From the NCBI RefSeq assembly GCF_029960785.1, contig NZ_JASBQE010000106.1:1-40904 (forward strand): a stretch of 40,904 bases of DNA, written 5' to 3'. The position numbers and the translations under genes are program-made. Under the pieces are notes generated by a model that saw only the letters and a program-made list of their open reading frames with translations, searched no databases and was not told the DNA's origin. The DNA comes from Polyangium sp. 15x6 (lineage in GTDB: Bacteria; Myxococcota_A; Polyangia; Polyangiales; Polyangiaceae). This document shows positions 1-11,097 of the stretch, piece after piece. Every line of letters starts with the position of its first letter. The first letter of the stretch is position 1.

Positions 1-192
1 GTCGATGAACTGCGCGATGCGCAGTTCATCGAACAGGCCGAGGCAAGACTGGCGACGGGGTTGCCCGTCAAAACCCGGGCCCGTCGGATAAACCGCGCAT
101 CGCGCGGTTTATCCGCCCTCGGTCCAGGCCGTGCCTGGTCCGGGGTGCAGGGGGCGGACAGCCCCCTGCTGGGGTGCGGGGCAACGCCCCGC
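1..192. repeat. Dispersed hairpin element, copy E1 (inverted pair, left arm cut by window edge)
   Basis: The copy opens with a perfect 14-bp stem (2-15 with 19-32, loop GAT at 16-18). About 50 bp of inner spacer follows, then a second stem in the opposite orientation (85-98 with 102-115, loop ATC). This second stem has different bases (CGGATAAACCGCGC) but is still perfectly paired. Further right are the accessory stems seen in other copies: CCAGGC/GCCTGG near 125-139 and CGGGGC/GCCCCG at about 177-191. The rhodanese gene stops 2 bp beyond the last stem, so the element forms the 3' end of that transcript. Similar copies are at 10.3, 28.7, 31.4, 34.0 and 40.7 kb. Confidence 0.85.
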
Positions 193-193
193 T

Positions 194-619
194 CTACTTC
201 GCGTCCCAGTCGTTGATGCCGCCGAGGTTCGTGACCTGCGTGTAGCCGGCGCCGAGCAGGATCTTCTTGGCGCGTGCGGCGCGCGGGCCGGCGGCGCAGT
301 GCACGACGATCGGCTTCGACTTGTCACCGCCTGTCAGCTTCTCGACCTCGGAGAGGCGCGCTTCGAACTCGCCGACGGGGATGTTCGTGGCCTTGTCGAG
401 GTGACGCTCCGCGTATTCCTCGGGCGTGCGGACGTCGATCAAGATGCCGCCTTCGGCCACGAGCTTGCGGGCGAGGGCCGGGTCGCGGTCCGGCAGGCCT
501 GCCTGCGCGGCTGGCTGCTGCGACGGGCCGGGAGGCGCGGCCGACTCGTCCTTCGAGCAGGCCGGGACGACGGCGAGGAGGGAAAGCACGACGGCGGCGG
601 AAAACGCAGGGGCTCGCAT
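194..619 (-). CDS. Rhodanese-domain lipoprotein
   Basis: The 141-residue product begins with a lipoprotein signal peptide whose lipobox is VPAC (Cys21). A short Ser/Pro/Ala linker follows, then one rhodanese domain at about residues 45-141. The domain has the IDVRTPEEY motif typical of the fold and an active-site loop HCAAGPRA with the cysteine that would carry persulfide sulfur. Single-domain exported rhodaneses move sulfur or take part in periplasmic thiol chemistry; the substrate cannot be read here. The ATG at 619 was chosen because GGGAG lies just upstream and the signal peptide starts there. The gene is divergent from pyrD with 87 bp between starts, and its stop abuts hairpin element E1. 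Confidence 0.88.
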   Translation of the reverse strand: MRAPAFSAAVVLSLLAVVPACSKDESAAPPGPSQQPAAQAGLPDRDPALARKLVAEGGILIDVRTPEEYAERHLDKATNIPVGEFEARLSEVEKLTGGDKSKPIVVHCAAGPRAARAKKILLGAGYTQVTNLGGINDWDAK

Positions 620-706
620 GGCTCCCGCACTCCCTGCCACCGTCGCCGCGGAGGCGCAAGACACGCCTTGACGCACGGCCGCCGCATCGTATGCGTTCGC
701 CGGCCG

Positions 707-1801
707 ATGTACCGCCTGCTGTTCCGCCTGCTCCTCCGCCGCATGTCCGCCGAGACGGCCCACCACCTCGGCTTTGGCCTCTTGCGGTTCTTGATGGCCC
801 TGCCAGGCGCGCGCGCCCTTTTGAAGCGGCTCTTCGGCCCGCGGGAGCCGCGCCTCGCCGTACGGGCGTTCGGCGTCGACTTCCCCGGTCCGCTCGGGCT
901 CGCCGCGGGGTTCGACAAGGACGCGCGGGGGTTCGAGGCGCTCGGCGCGCTCGGGTTCGCGTTCGTGGAGATCGGCACGGTCACCGGCGAAGCCCAGGGC
1001 GGAAACCCGAAGCCCAGGCTCTTCCGCCTGGAGCCGGATCGGGCGCTCATCAACCGCATGGGCTTCAACAACGAGGGGTCGCGCGCGGCGGCCGAGCGGC
1101 TCGCGAAGCGACGGCCGGGCGGCGTGATCGTGGGCGCGAACATCGGCAAGACCAAGGTCGTGCCCGAATCCGAGGCCACAGCCGATTACGTGGCGAGCGC
1201 CGAGCGCCTGGCGGCGCATGCCGATTACATGGTGGTCAACGTGAGCTCGCCGAATACGCCGGGCCTCCGGGATCTCCAATCGACGGAGAAGCTCCGTCCC
1301 CTGCTCGCGGAGGTCCGCGCCGCGCTCGATCGCGCTTCTCCCGGGCGGCGCGTGCCGCTGCTCGTGAAGATCGCGCCCGATCTCGCGGACCAGGACATCG
1401 ACGGGATCGGCGACCTCGCGCGGGAGCTCGGCCTCGATGGGATCATCGCGACGAACACCACGATCCGCCGCGATGGCCTCGCGACGGACGCCGCGCGCGT
1501 CGCGGAGATCGGCGCGGGCGGGCTCTCGGGCAGGCCCGTGAAGGCGCGCGCGCTCGCGGTGCTGCGCAGGCTCCGGGCGCGCGTGGGCGATTCGATGGTG
1601 CTCGTCGCCGCGGGCGGCGTGGAGAACGCGGACGACGCGTGGGAGCGCATCGCGGCGGGGGCGACGCTAGTGCAGGCGTACACGGCGTTCATCTACGAGG
1701 GGCCCGCGTTCGCGAAGCGGATCCACGAGGGGATCTCGGCGCGAATGCAGGCCGAGGGGATCGGCTCGATCGCGGAGCTCGTGGGCAAAGAAGCGCGCTG
1801 A
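707..1801 (+). CDS. pyrD: Dihydroorotate dehydrogenase, class 2 (quinone-dependent)
   Basis: The 364-residue protein oxidises dihydroorotate to orotate in pyrimidine synthesis, using FMN and passing electrons to membrane quinone. An amphipathic N-terminal helix region (residues 1-40, many Leu/Arg) is typical of the membrane-bound class 2 enzyme. The barrel follows with [41 protein letters not shown] (containing the class 2 catalytic Ser), LVKIAPD, ATNTT and AGG..NADDA..GA.LVQ.YTA. Length and motif order match the family. The next in-frame ATG upstream of the helix is absent, so 707 is the natural start. It ends exactly where the convergent gene ends, with no spacer. Confidence 0.96.
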   Translation: MYRLLFRLLLRRMSAETAHHLGFGLLRFLMALPGARALLKRLFGPREPRLAVRAFGVDFPGPLGLAAGFDKDARGFEALGALGFAFVEIGTVTGEAQGGNPKPRLFRLEPDRALINRMGFNNEGSRAAAERLAKRRPGGVIVGANIGKTKVVPESEATADYVASAERLAAHADYMVVNVSSPNTPGLRDLQSTEKLRPLLAEVRAALDRASPGRRVPLLVKIAPDLADQDIDGIGDLARELGLDGIIATNTTIRRDGLATDAARVAEIGAGGLSGRPVKARALAVLRRLRARVGDSMVLVAAGGVENADDAWERIAAGATLVQAYTAFIYEGPAFAKRIHEGISARMQAEGIGSIAELVGKEAR

Positions 1802-2704
1802 TCAGGCCTCGAACCGCTCGAGCTGGGCGAAACGTTCCGCCATCGCGCGCGGCGCCTCGCGGAGCGGCGCCGTCGTGCGCAGCAGGGCCGTCATCCCGAA
1901 ATCGACACCCTTCATCGCCCACGCGGGCCCGAGGCCCGCGGCGAGCGCGTTGCGGCTCGGCGCGGGGATCGTGGGCCGCACGATCGTATCGGCCCAGGCC
2001 CAGCGCGGCAGCTCGTACCGATACCGGAACGAGCCGTCCGGCTCCTCGAACGCGAGCAAGAGCCTGCGCACGCCCTCCCCCGTCGAACCGAGCTTCGAAA
2101 GCACCGCCCCCGGCGCCTCGGGCACGCCCGGCCCGTGGTGGAACACGCGAATCGGGCCGACGGCGTACGAGACCACGTCCCCCGCGTTCGCCCGCCGCTC
2201 GGCTTCGAGGAGCGCGGAGAACGACGTCCCCCAGAGATCCTCGCGCGACTCGATGGTCCGCACGAGCTCGCCGAGCGAGGCGAGCGCGATCGGATATGCG
2301 CTCGCCTCGGGCTTCAGCGTGACGAGGCGCCGGATCGCGATGTTCAGCCAGATGCCGCGTGTATCGGCCGGCCACTCCTCGAAATCGCCGGCCTCGGCCG
2401 CCGCGACGATGAGCTCCGCGTGCGCGGTGGCCGTCTCCGGGTCGAGCAGCGACCAGACGGCGAGCACTCCATCCGCGTCGAAATGGTTGTTCACGACGAC
2501 AGCGGGCCCATCGGCGGGCGACGCCTCGCGGACGAACGTGAGCGCGATTTCGACGGAGGTATCGGCCTTGAAGGCCTTCGGCGTCCGGTTTTTCGCCCAG
2601 TGGCTCAGATCGAGGGCCGCGCCCGCGACGAGCCCGTCGCAAGAGACGGCGCCTTCCGGCGCTCGCTCGCCCATGGGAACGAACTGGAACTGTCGTGCGG
2701 CCAT
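1802..2704 (-). CDS. Conserved protein of unknown function with a DHH-like NHFDADG motif
   Basis: The 300-residue soluble protein has no signal peptide or membrane segment. Near residue 72 it has VVVNNHFDADGVLAVW, which resembles the H-x-D-x-DG metal-binding motif of DHH/DHHA1 phosphoesterases; the rest does not look like a classical DHH enzyme. I recall this kind of protein as a conserved uncharacterised family (possibly DUF6687), but that is memory and not a search. The C-terminal half is rich in Arg and Trp. Stop codons of this gene and pyrD meet in TGATCA, so the two genes are tail to tail with no untranslated space. Confidence 0.75.
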   Translation of the reverse strand: MAARQFQFVPMGERAPEGAVSCDGLVAGAALDLSHWAKNRTPKAFKADTSVEIALTFVREASPADGPAVVVNNHFDADGVLAVWSLLDPETATAHAELIVAAAEAGDFEEWPADTRGIWLNIAIRRLVTLKPEASAYPIALASLGELVRTIESREDLWGTSFSALLEAERRANAGDVVSYAVGPIRVFHHGPGVPEAPGAVLSKLGSTGEGVRRLLLAFEEPDGSFRYRYELPRWAWADTIVRPTIPAPSRNALAAGLGPAWAMKGVDFGMTALLRTTAPLREAPRAMAERFAQLERFEA

Positions 2705-2713
2705 GGGCGAAGG

Positions 2714-3169
2714 CTAGCACGGAAAACACCCGAACGAGCGCGGGGCCCGGGCGAGAGCACGGGACCGCCCGATTGACGGCCGAGCTCGCGGGCTCGACAC
2801 CCCGCGTGAATCGACGACGGGCTCGGCAGGCGCGTCGCCCGGGAGCGCCGCGCCCTCACGCGGGGAAAGGACGATGCTGAAAGACGGGTGGACGAGCGCA
2901 TGGTGCGTGGCCCTGACGAGCGTGACGGCGATGCTCTGGAGGACGACGGGCACAGGGACCACCATGGCGAACTTGTCCGGCGGGCCCTGGTAGTTGTTCT
3001 GCATGGACAGCACGGTGCGCGTGCCGTCGCGCAGGAGGACGACCTGCGTCGCGTTGTTGTAGAGCTTCGCATCGGCGCCGCTCACGTAAAACCCGCAAAA
3101 CGCCTCCGCGCTCCCCGCCCACGAGAGCGCCGCGAGCCCCGCCGCCCCGAGAGAGAATCGTGTCCGCAC
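2714..3169 (-). pseudogene. Truncated DUF2330 protein gene
   Basis: From a GTG at 3169 the frame encodes a signal peptide ending SAEA and then FCGFYVSGADAKLYNNA..VVLLRDGTRTVLSMQNNYQGPP..FAMVVPVPVVLQ. This is the very conserved start of DUF2330 exported proteins. Family members normally run to roughly 300 residues or more. Here homology that I can recognise stops after VPVVLQ, and the remaining 70 or so residues are Arg/Pro-rich sequence unlike the family. I read this as a 3' deletion or decay. The original TTG further out (3208) is possible, but the signal peptide favours the GTG. It is not certain that the short product is unused. Confidence 0.65.
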
Positions 3170-3294
3170 GGGTCGAGCGTACCCGAAAGGGGGTTTCAGG
3201 GGCGACAAATCTTGGGATTGCCCTCCCGCTCGACCGGCCCGCGTCCCTCGTGCTCCGTCGTGCCTCGACGAGAACGACTTCCTACGACGAGGGA

Positions 3295-3741
3295 TCAGGG
3301 GTTTTCGCAGGTCTGTGTGCCATCCGGATTGGTTTTACAAACCAGGGGCGCCTCACAGCCATCTGGGCTCGAGGCGCAGTTCCCGCCTGCGGGGATCTGG
3401 CAACTTTGTTTCTGGGAGCAGATCGCCTCGCCGGCGCAGAAATCCTCGCCGGCGGGGTTGCAGGGCGCCCCGAGGCCCTGGAGGCACCGGCCATCGATGC
3501 AGGCGCCAGGCTCCATGCAGCGGCCGGCGCCGAAGGTCTCGCAGGCGCCTCCCATAGGAATCATGCACTCGAAGTCCCCCTCCTGCGACTGGCAAACCGT
3601 TCCTTGCGGGCAAGGATCGCCCTCCGGATGGCAGTCGTCGCCGGGCTGCTGTGGGCTCGGCCCAGAGCAGGCTGCGCCAAGCAGCAAGGACAGGGTGAAC
3701 ACCTGGAACAGGCAACGGCTTTTCAGGGATATTAGGGTCAC
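3295..3741 (-). CDS. Cys-rich lipoprotein
   Basis: The product has 148 residues from a GTG start at 3741. That start is fixed by a strong Shine-Dalgarno, GCGGAGG, 5 nt upstream, although an upstream ATG would extend the frame. The signal peptide ends in a lipobox LGAAC. The mature part is a string of short Cys-rich modules of the type CxxG.PC..GTVC, CMEPGACIDGRCL, GAPCNPAGEDFCAGEAICS and GCEAPLVCK. Such knots are common in myxobacterial and deltaproteobacterial surface lipoproteins and resemble EGF/dickkopf-like Cys repeats. No enzymatic motif is visible. A 7-bp inverted repeat lies in the upstream region (3762-3781). Confidence 0.85.
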   Translation of the reverse strand: MTLISLKSRCLFQVFTLSLLLGAACSGPSPQQPGDDCHPEGDPCPQGTVCQSQEGDFECMIPMGGACETFGAGRCMEPGACIDGRCLQGLGAPCNPAGEDFCAGEAICSQKQSCQIPAGGNCASSPDGCEAPLVCKTNPDGTQTCENP

Positions 3742-3761
3742 GGTACCTCCGCGTAAGCAAC

Positions 3762-3781
3762 GCATGCTGGGGTGAGCATGC
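3762..3781. promoter_or_regulatory. Inverted repeat upstream of Cys-rich lipoprotein
   Basis: GCATGCT at 3762-3768 is the exact complement of AGCATGC at 3775-3781, with a 6-nt loop. It lies 21 bp upstream of the GTG start at 3741, between two divergent lipoprotein genes. It could be an operator or a 5' leader hairpin; nothing else supports either reading. Confidence 0.4.
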
Positions 3782-3898
3782 AGCTCTGACCAAGGCAGCA
3801 ACCATGCCAAAGCCACGAAAACCCCTCCAAACGGCCCTGAAGTACCGTGTCACTGGACCCAATCTTACGTTTTCGCTTCTACTGCCGTTGCCGCTTGG

Positions 3899-3906
3899 TA
3901 TAGAAT
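3899..3906 (+). promoter_or_regulatory. Possible -10 element (TATAGAAT)
   Basis: TATAGAAT stands out in a GC-rich background, 39 bp before the start of the small lipoprotein gene at 3945. No convincing -35 hexamer is found at 16-18 bp, so this is only a candidate promoter. Confidence 0.3.
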
Positions 3907-3944
3907 GGAGGCTCGAAGATCCTCCTCCTCGACGCGGAAGGCTC

Positions 3945-4160
3945 ATGATGAAAACATTCGTTCGTAGGGCCTGGATCATCCTCGTGGGGGCCTCGATGGC
4001 TCCGTGGGTGGCCGGTTGTGATAGCAAACCGAGCAAGCAAGACGAGTGCGAGGTTTGCGTCGTCGACAAGGACTGCAAGCGCGGTTTGTCGTGCGAGCTG
4101 TTCGAGAGGAGGGGGTTGAAGTACCGGAAGTGCGCGCGGGCGAACACGAAGAAGTGCTGA
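3945..4160 (+). CDS. Small Cys-rich lipoprotein
   Basis: The 71-residue product has a positively charged N-terminus, a hydrophobic stretch and lipobox VAGC, so it should be a lipid-anchored periplasmic or surface peptide. The mature part of about 48 residues contains CEVCVVDKDC..GLSC and ends in C, giving an even set of cysteines. GGAAGG lies 3 nt before the first ATG and 6 nt before a second ATG at 3948, so the second may be the real start. It is divergent from the other Cys-rich lipoprotein and 31 bp upstream of the gene at 4192, so an operon with that gene is likely. Function is unknown. Confidence 0.72.
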   Translation: MMKTFVRRAWIILVGASMAPWVAGCDSKPSKQDECEVCVVDKDCKRGLSCELFERRGLKYRKCARANTKKC

Positions 4161-4162
4161 GG

Positions 4163-4180
4163 CTCACCTCTGGAGGTGAG
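4163..4180 (+). promoter_or_regulatory. Hairpin next to the ribosome-binding region of the 4192 gene
   Basis: CTCACCTC (4163-4170) pairs with GAGGTGAG (4173-4180); the central bases form a 4-nt loop. The right arm contains a GGAGGTGAG-type Shine-Dalgarno and overlaps the better placed GAGGGG at 4178-4183. The hairpin could limit ribosome access to the second gene, or be a weak intra-operon stop; there is no T-run. Confidence 0.4.
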
Positions 4181-4191
4181 GGGCGGGTGTC

Positions 4192-4842
4192 ATGAACGAC
4201 ATGCTCGACACGCAGCCACGCGATCTGGCTGTCTCCCTGTTCGGCCAGGGGAAATCTTCGGCCGAGATCTGGTCTGCGCTCGTGTCGAGCGGCGTGGCGC
4301 CGGCCGTGGCGGAGGCCCATGTGAACAGCCTCCTCCTCGCAGTCTCACGGCTCGACCAGGGCAAGTCCGCGGCCGAGATCTGGTCCGCGCTCGTGGCGAG
4401 CGGCGCGGCGCCGGCCGCGGCGGAGACGCTCGTGAGGGATCTCGTCGAGGTCCGCCGAATGCAGCGGGCAAAACAGCGCGAGGAGGAGGAGCACAAGGGC
4501 TCCGGGTTCTGCAAGAGATGCCATGACGAGTCCACCCCGCTGTCGCCTGGCAACATCTCCACCGTCAATGGCACAGGGACGACGTTTTACGGAGAGGACC
4601 GGGGATGCAGCGAATGCGGCTCCGTGGTCCGGGTCCACTGGGTCGTCTTCTGCTCCTTGCCGCTCATTCCGCTGGGAACCTACCGTTATCGGGACCTGTA
4701 CGGCGAAGGGGCCTCCAGCAAGTTCCTTGCCCGCCGGACGCAGGCGAACTCGGTGCAGATCGCTCTCCACTACACGGTTTCGCTCGTGGTGTTGTTCGTG
4801 TTCGTCGCCGTCGTGATGACCATCCGCTCGTCAACGCCGTAG
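4192..4842 (+). CDS. Membrane protein with duplicated helical repeat and zinc-ribbon-like cysteines
   Basis: The 216-residue product starts with two tandem copies of a roughly 33-residue helical unit: GKSSAEIWSALVSSGVAP at about 20-37 and GKSAAEIWSALVASGAAP at about 58-75. A charged stretch (RAKQREEEEHK) follows. Next come CKRCHD and, about 35 residues later, CSECGS, spaced like the two knuckles of a zinc ribbon. After these are a short hydrophobic segment (VHWVVFCSLPLIPLG) and a C-terminal transmembrane helix (TVSLVVLFVFVAVVM). It looks like a small integral membrane protein with a cytoplasmic metal-binding head. No family was recognised. It follows the small lipoprotein closely and may be co-transcribed. 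Confidence 0.8.
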   Translation: MNDMLDTQPRDLAVSLFGQGKSSAEIWSALVSSGVAPAVAEAHVNSLLLAVSRLDQGKSAAEIWSALVASGAAPAAAETLVRDLVEVRRMQRAKQREEEEHKGSGFCKRCHDESTPLSPGNISTVNGTGTTFYGEDRGCSECGSVVRVHWVVFCSLPLIPLGTYRYRDLYGEGASSKFLARRTQANSVQIALHYTVSLVVLFVFVAVVMTIRSSTP

Positions 4843-4875
4843 GGTGAGGCTCTCTCGGGCTAGGATGCCCGGCCT

Positions 4876-8428
<3,553 letters not shown>

Positions 8429-8444
8429 ATCGCTCGCTTTGCGG

Positions 8445-8990
8445 TCAGGGCGACTTGGAATCGGCATACCACATCCGTCCGGACCCGAGCGCCGAGACCT
8501 GGGTATACGTCCCGCTCGGTTCGAAGGACGGCGCCGGAGCCGTGGTTTTCTTCTGATACCATCGAACCATCGAGATGGTCGCGTCCTCCTTGTCGGTGAT
8601 CGCGATACGCACGTAATAATCCTCCGTCGCGTGCTTGTAGAGCGTGCCGGTCGTGAGGTCGGTGTCCACCTCGGTCCAGTCCGCGGCGCAGGGAGCGGTG
8701 AACTCCTGCGCATTCGTGGGGGCCGCGGGACGCGGATCGGTCCAGGCCTCGTCACCCACGCAGGTGACGACGAGCCCGTTCTCGAGCGTCAGGGCCGCCT
8801 TGTCCACGAGCCAGTACTCCACACCGGCGTTGTACCCCGCGCCGGCGACCCGGGTGGCGATGATGTCGGCGAACTTCCGGCTCCCGCTCCATTCGATCTT
8901 GTAATACCGCCAATCCAGGAGCCCTGGGTCGAGCTGGGCGTTCAACGGATGGATACCACCGGTCTCGTCACTCTTGCCTTTGTCGTGCAT
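8445..8990 (-). CDS. Hypothetical protein (181 aa), partner of the AidA/PixA-like gene
   Basis: The ATG at 8990 has GGAGGGAG 3 nt upstream, which decides the start over an upstream ATG in frame. The product has no signal peptide or transmembrane helix. It is rich in Trp, Tyr, Thr and Asp, with many short beta-prone stretches (DWRYYKIEW, AGVEYWLVDK, DYYVRIAITD, MVRWYQKK). It has only two cysteines. I do not recognise the family. It lies 213 bp downstream of and on the same strand as the AidA/PixA-like gene, and both products have 181 residues, so joint expression is plausible. The kinase gene at 8428 ends only 16 bp away in the opposite direction. Confidence 0.75.
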   Translation of the reverse strand: MHDKGKSDETGGIHPLNAQLDPGLLDWRYYKIEWSGSRKFADIIATRVAGAGYNAGVEYWLVDKAALTLENGLVVTCVGDEAWTDPRPAAPTNAQEFTAPCAADWTEVDTDLTTGTLYKHATEDYYVRIAITDKEDATISMVRWYQKKTTAPAPSFEPSGTYTQVSALGSGRMWYADSKSP

Positions 8991-9203
8991 GCGCTCCCTC
9001 CTACCCGAGCGCGGGGGCTCGGTCAATTACACACCCGTTACACGGCCGGGCCGGCCGGACGACCCGAAAGCGAAGAAGGAAAAGGAAGGGAACCGCGCCC
9101 CTGCTTCGGGAGCGCGCACTCGTCCAGGGTCGAACCAGGGCGGCTCGCAGCGAGCGACGGCCGCCCTGTTCGAGACCGAGCGTGTGACCGCTCGAGGACG
9201 TCC

Positions 9204-9749
9204 TTACGGACGGTAGACCGTCACGTAGGGATCCCAGGTCACGGTGTTCACCTTCTCCCTGCCCAGGTAGATGTCGACCGAGAACGAATAAGCGATCTTG
9301 GGGCTCACCATCTCGTCGCGGTTCGACATCTGCGTCTCGCACGCGACGAAGGGGCGATTGATGCCCTGCGTGGCGATGGGCGTGGGAGGCCCAAACGTGT
9401 TCTTCCCGGCGGTGATCGTGCCCGGAGCGCTGTAATAGGGGGTATCTCCGGCGCCGTTGTTGCTGATCCAGTCCACGAGGTACTTGCTCGCATCCCCCTG
9501 GGGCGGGGATTCGGTCGGTCCCCAGAGCTCGACCCTCGTGATGATCGCGTGGTAGAGATCGGCCTCGCCGCTGGCGCCCTCGGCGAGCTGGAGCGGCTCC
9601 ACACGCCACCGCAGCTGCTCGGAGGCCGGGACGCGGACCCATAGCTCGTTCGAGCCCTGCGAGTTGCCCTGCACGATCGAGGGATCGGCGGCATACATCT
9701 GCACGGTGCCGGTCTTGGCGTTGACGATGATCAAGATATCCTGGGCCAT
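9204..9749 (-). CDS. AidA/PixA-like inclusion body family protein
   Basis: The 181-residue soluble protein starts MAQDILIIVNAKTG and has LRWRVEPLQL, YHAIITRVELWGP, a central variable loop, and at the C-terminus a YSFSVDIYLG..VNTVTWDPYVTV block. This order (LRWR near residue 46, final WDP[YF][IV]TV) is what I remember of the AidA/PixA family, which includes the Xenorhabdus crystalline inclusion protein PixA and quorum-regulated AidA. Family members are abundant cytoplasmic or inclusion proteins of poorly known role. GAGGAG lies 8 nt before the ATG. The assignment rests on recalled motifs and should be tested by profile search. The unknown 181-aa gene at 8445-8990 follows on the same strand. 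Confidence 0.7.
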   Translation of the reverse strand: MAQDILIIVNAKTGTVQMYAADPSIVQGNSQGSNELWVRVPASEQLRWRVEPLQLAEGASGEADLYHAIITRVELWGPTESPPQGDASKYLVDWISNNGAGDTPYYSAPGTITAGKNTFGPPTPIATQGINRPFVACETQMSNRDEMVSPKIAYSFSVDIYLGREKVNTVTWDPYVTVYRP

Positions 9750-9869
9750 GATGGATGCTCCTCTCGTTTCGGTCTCTCGTTCATTGCCCGCACGGCGTAG
9801 CTTCGCTGGCCGAACGGGCGATGTTCTCAGGTGCGCCCGCGCGATAGGCCATGCCTGATCGCGCTGGAA

Positions 9870-9892
9870 CCCCCTCTCGGTATCGGAGGGGG
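9870..9892. other. Hairpin upstream of the AidA/PixA-like gene
   Basis: CCCCCTC (9870-9876) pairs with GAGGGGG (9886-9892) around a 9-nt loop. There is no adjoining T-run. It lies about 120 bp upstream of the AidA/PixA-like start and may mark a leader or the end of a lost gene. Confidence 0.35.
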
Positions 9893-10085
9893 CCGCGCCG
9901 CGCCTCCGACGATTGAGAAGATGTCACCCTTTCCGCCAGATTGCACTTACTCCGCCCTTACAGCTCGGCGTGGCGCCGGGGAGCAACCCTTCCGATCGCT
10001 GTAATGAACGTGTAATGGAGATGGGGCGCTCGACGCGCGAGAGGTGGGGCGTTTCCGTGATCACGCTGGGCGGCCGCTGCAGCGG

Positions 10086-10263
10086 TCACCTGCCCTCGCA
10101 CATCGGCCACGCGAATGCCTTCGCCAGGTCCGCGAGAGATACCGCGCACAGAGCGCCGCAGCTCGCTGGGTAATCGCTCCCGCACGCCGGCCAGCAGACC
10201 GGCCCCGCGCCCGTACGGCCCGCGGGGCACGGCGCATAGCAGAGGCCCCCGTCGGGCTTGTGC
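10086..10263 (-). pseudogene. C-terminal remnant of a Cys-rich secreted protein, cut by a hairpin element
   Basis: On the minus strand the frame ending at 10086 encodes PDGGLCYAPCPAGRTGAGPV, then CWPACGSDYPASCGALC and a short tail. The pattern GLCYxxCxAGxxGxGPVCWxxC is a Cys-rich module I recall from secreted eukaryotic and bacterial proteins. Upstream, at about 10264, the frame enters hairpin element E2, where it reads Arg/Pro-rich nonsense. No start, ribosome site or signal peptide is visible. I infer that the element replaced or interrupted the 5' part of the gene. Confidence 0.45.
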
Positions 10264-10432
10264 GCCGCCGCGCCGGGGCGCCGCCCCGGACCCCGCGGGG
10301 GCTGTTCGCCCCTCGACCCGAACCAGGGCAAGCCCTGGACCTCAGGGGGAAGAACTGCGCGATGCGCAGTTCGTCCCACAGGCCGGTGGCAAGACCAGGG
10401 ACGGCGTTGCCGGTCACGGCGGTCTTGGGATG
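10264..10432 (+). repeat. Dispersed hairpin element, copy E2 (single forward arm plus inner spacer)
   Basis: From left to right the copy has GGGGC/GCCCC at about 10275-10287, CCAGGGC/GCCCTGG near 10323-10338 and the main stem GAACTGCGC (10352-10360) with GCGCAGTTC (10364-10372), loop GAT. The outer extension of the main stem has a mismatch. The inner spacer ACAGGCC..GGCAAGACC continues to about 10432, but no inverted second arm follows; instead the minisatellite begins within about 60 bp. Confidence 0.82.
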
Positions 10433-10494
10433 AGACCCCTGCTCAGGCTCAAGCGGGGTTCGGGGCAGCCTGCACGGAGTGTGAGCACGCGCGA

Positions 10495-10924
10495 GGGGTG
10501 CACGTCCTCGCGAACAGAGATGGAGAACAGGCGCGGTGGGTCGCTCGTGCTCACGCGCGATGCACGTGAGCACGCCCGGGGAGGCGCACGTGCTCGTGCC
10601 CGGAGAGGGAGAGGACGACCGGGGAGGCGCACGTCTTCGTGCGCGATGCACGTGAGCACGCCCGGGGAGGCGCGCGTGCTCGTGGACGGAGAGGGAGAGG
10701 ACGACCGGGGAGGCGCGCATCTTCGTGCGCGATGCGCGTGAGCACGCCCGGGGAGGCGCACGTGCTCGTGGACGGAGAGGGAGAGGACGACCGGGGGCGC
10801 GCACGTCCTCGTGCCCGGAGAGGGTGAGGACGACCGGGGGCGCGCACGTCCTCGCGCGCGATGAGCGAGAGCACGCCCAGGGGGGCGCACGTCCTCGTGA
10901 ACGGAGCAGGGTGAGGACGCGCCA
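10495..10924. repeat. 43-bp minisatellite with two alternating unit types
   Basis: Ten consecutive units of 43 bp start at 10495, 10538, 10581, 10624, 10667, 10710, 10753, 10796, 10839 and 10882. All share a start like GAGGCGCACGT[GC]CTCGTG and most end in CGGG. The middle is of type A (CCCGGAGAGGGAGAGGACGA) or type B (GCGCGATGCACGTGAGCACG). The order is A B A B A B A A B A, so most of the array is an 86-bp A+B duplex. The first two and last units are degenerate. Because 43 is not a multiple of 3, a repeated protein cannot be read through it in one phase; I see no credible gene. It separates the deaminase gene from hairpin element E2. Confidence 0.85.
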
Positions 10925-11032
10925 GGGGAAGGGCTACGACGACGCGGTTTGCAGAGACGTGGACGCGGTGGCGGGACGGGAACCACCTCACCACCCTCCC
11001 GATGTGCCGAGCATGGGTCTCTACGTGGGACC

Positions 11033-11066
11033 GCTGCGCTGGGGCCTGGGGCAACGCCCCAGCGAA
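11033..11066. repeat. Partial hairpin element (outer stem only)
   Basis: GCTGGGGC (11038-11045) pairs with GCCCCAGC (11056-11063), with a nested GGGGC/GCCCC. The sequence around it resembles the outer end of copies E4 and E5 (GCGCTGGGGCGTTGCCCCAG), but the main palindrome is missing. It sits about 32 bp beyond the stop codon of the deaminase gene. The rest of 10925-11097 holds nothing I can name. Confidence 0.5.
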
Positions 11067-11097
11067 GCGCCCCCGGATGAGACGCATGCTCGGCCCA

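Noticed and set aside
2-32. Simple intrinsic terminator
   Set aside because: The stem is strong, but no copy of the element has a T-run after it on either strand, and the accessory stems and paired layout are not explained by termination alone.
131-706. N-terminal extension of pyrD
   Set aside because: The upstream in-frame sequence is antisense to the rhodanese gene and has no features of a dihydroorotate dehydrogenase.
10495-10924. CRISPR array
   Set aside because: Units are regularly spaced, but the variable middles are only two sequences that alternate and are themselves repeated. Real spacers would differ, and no cas gene is near.
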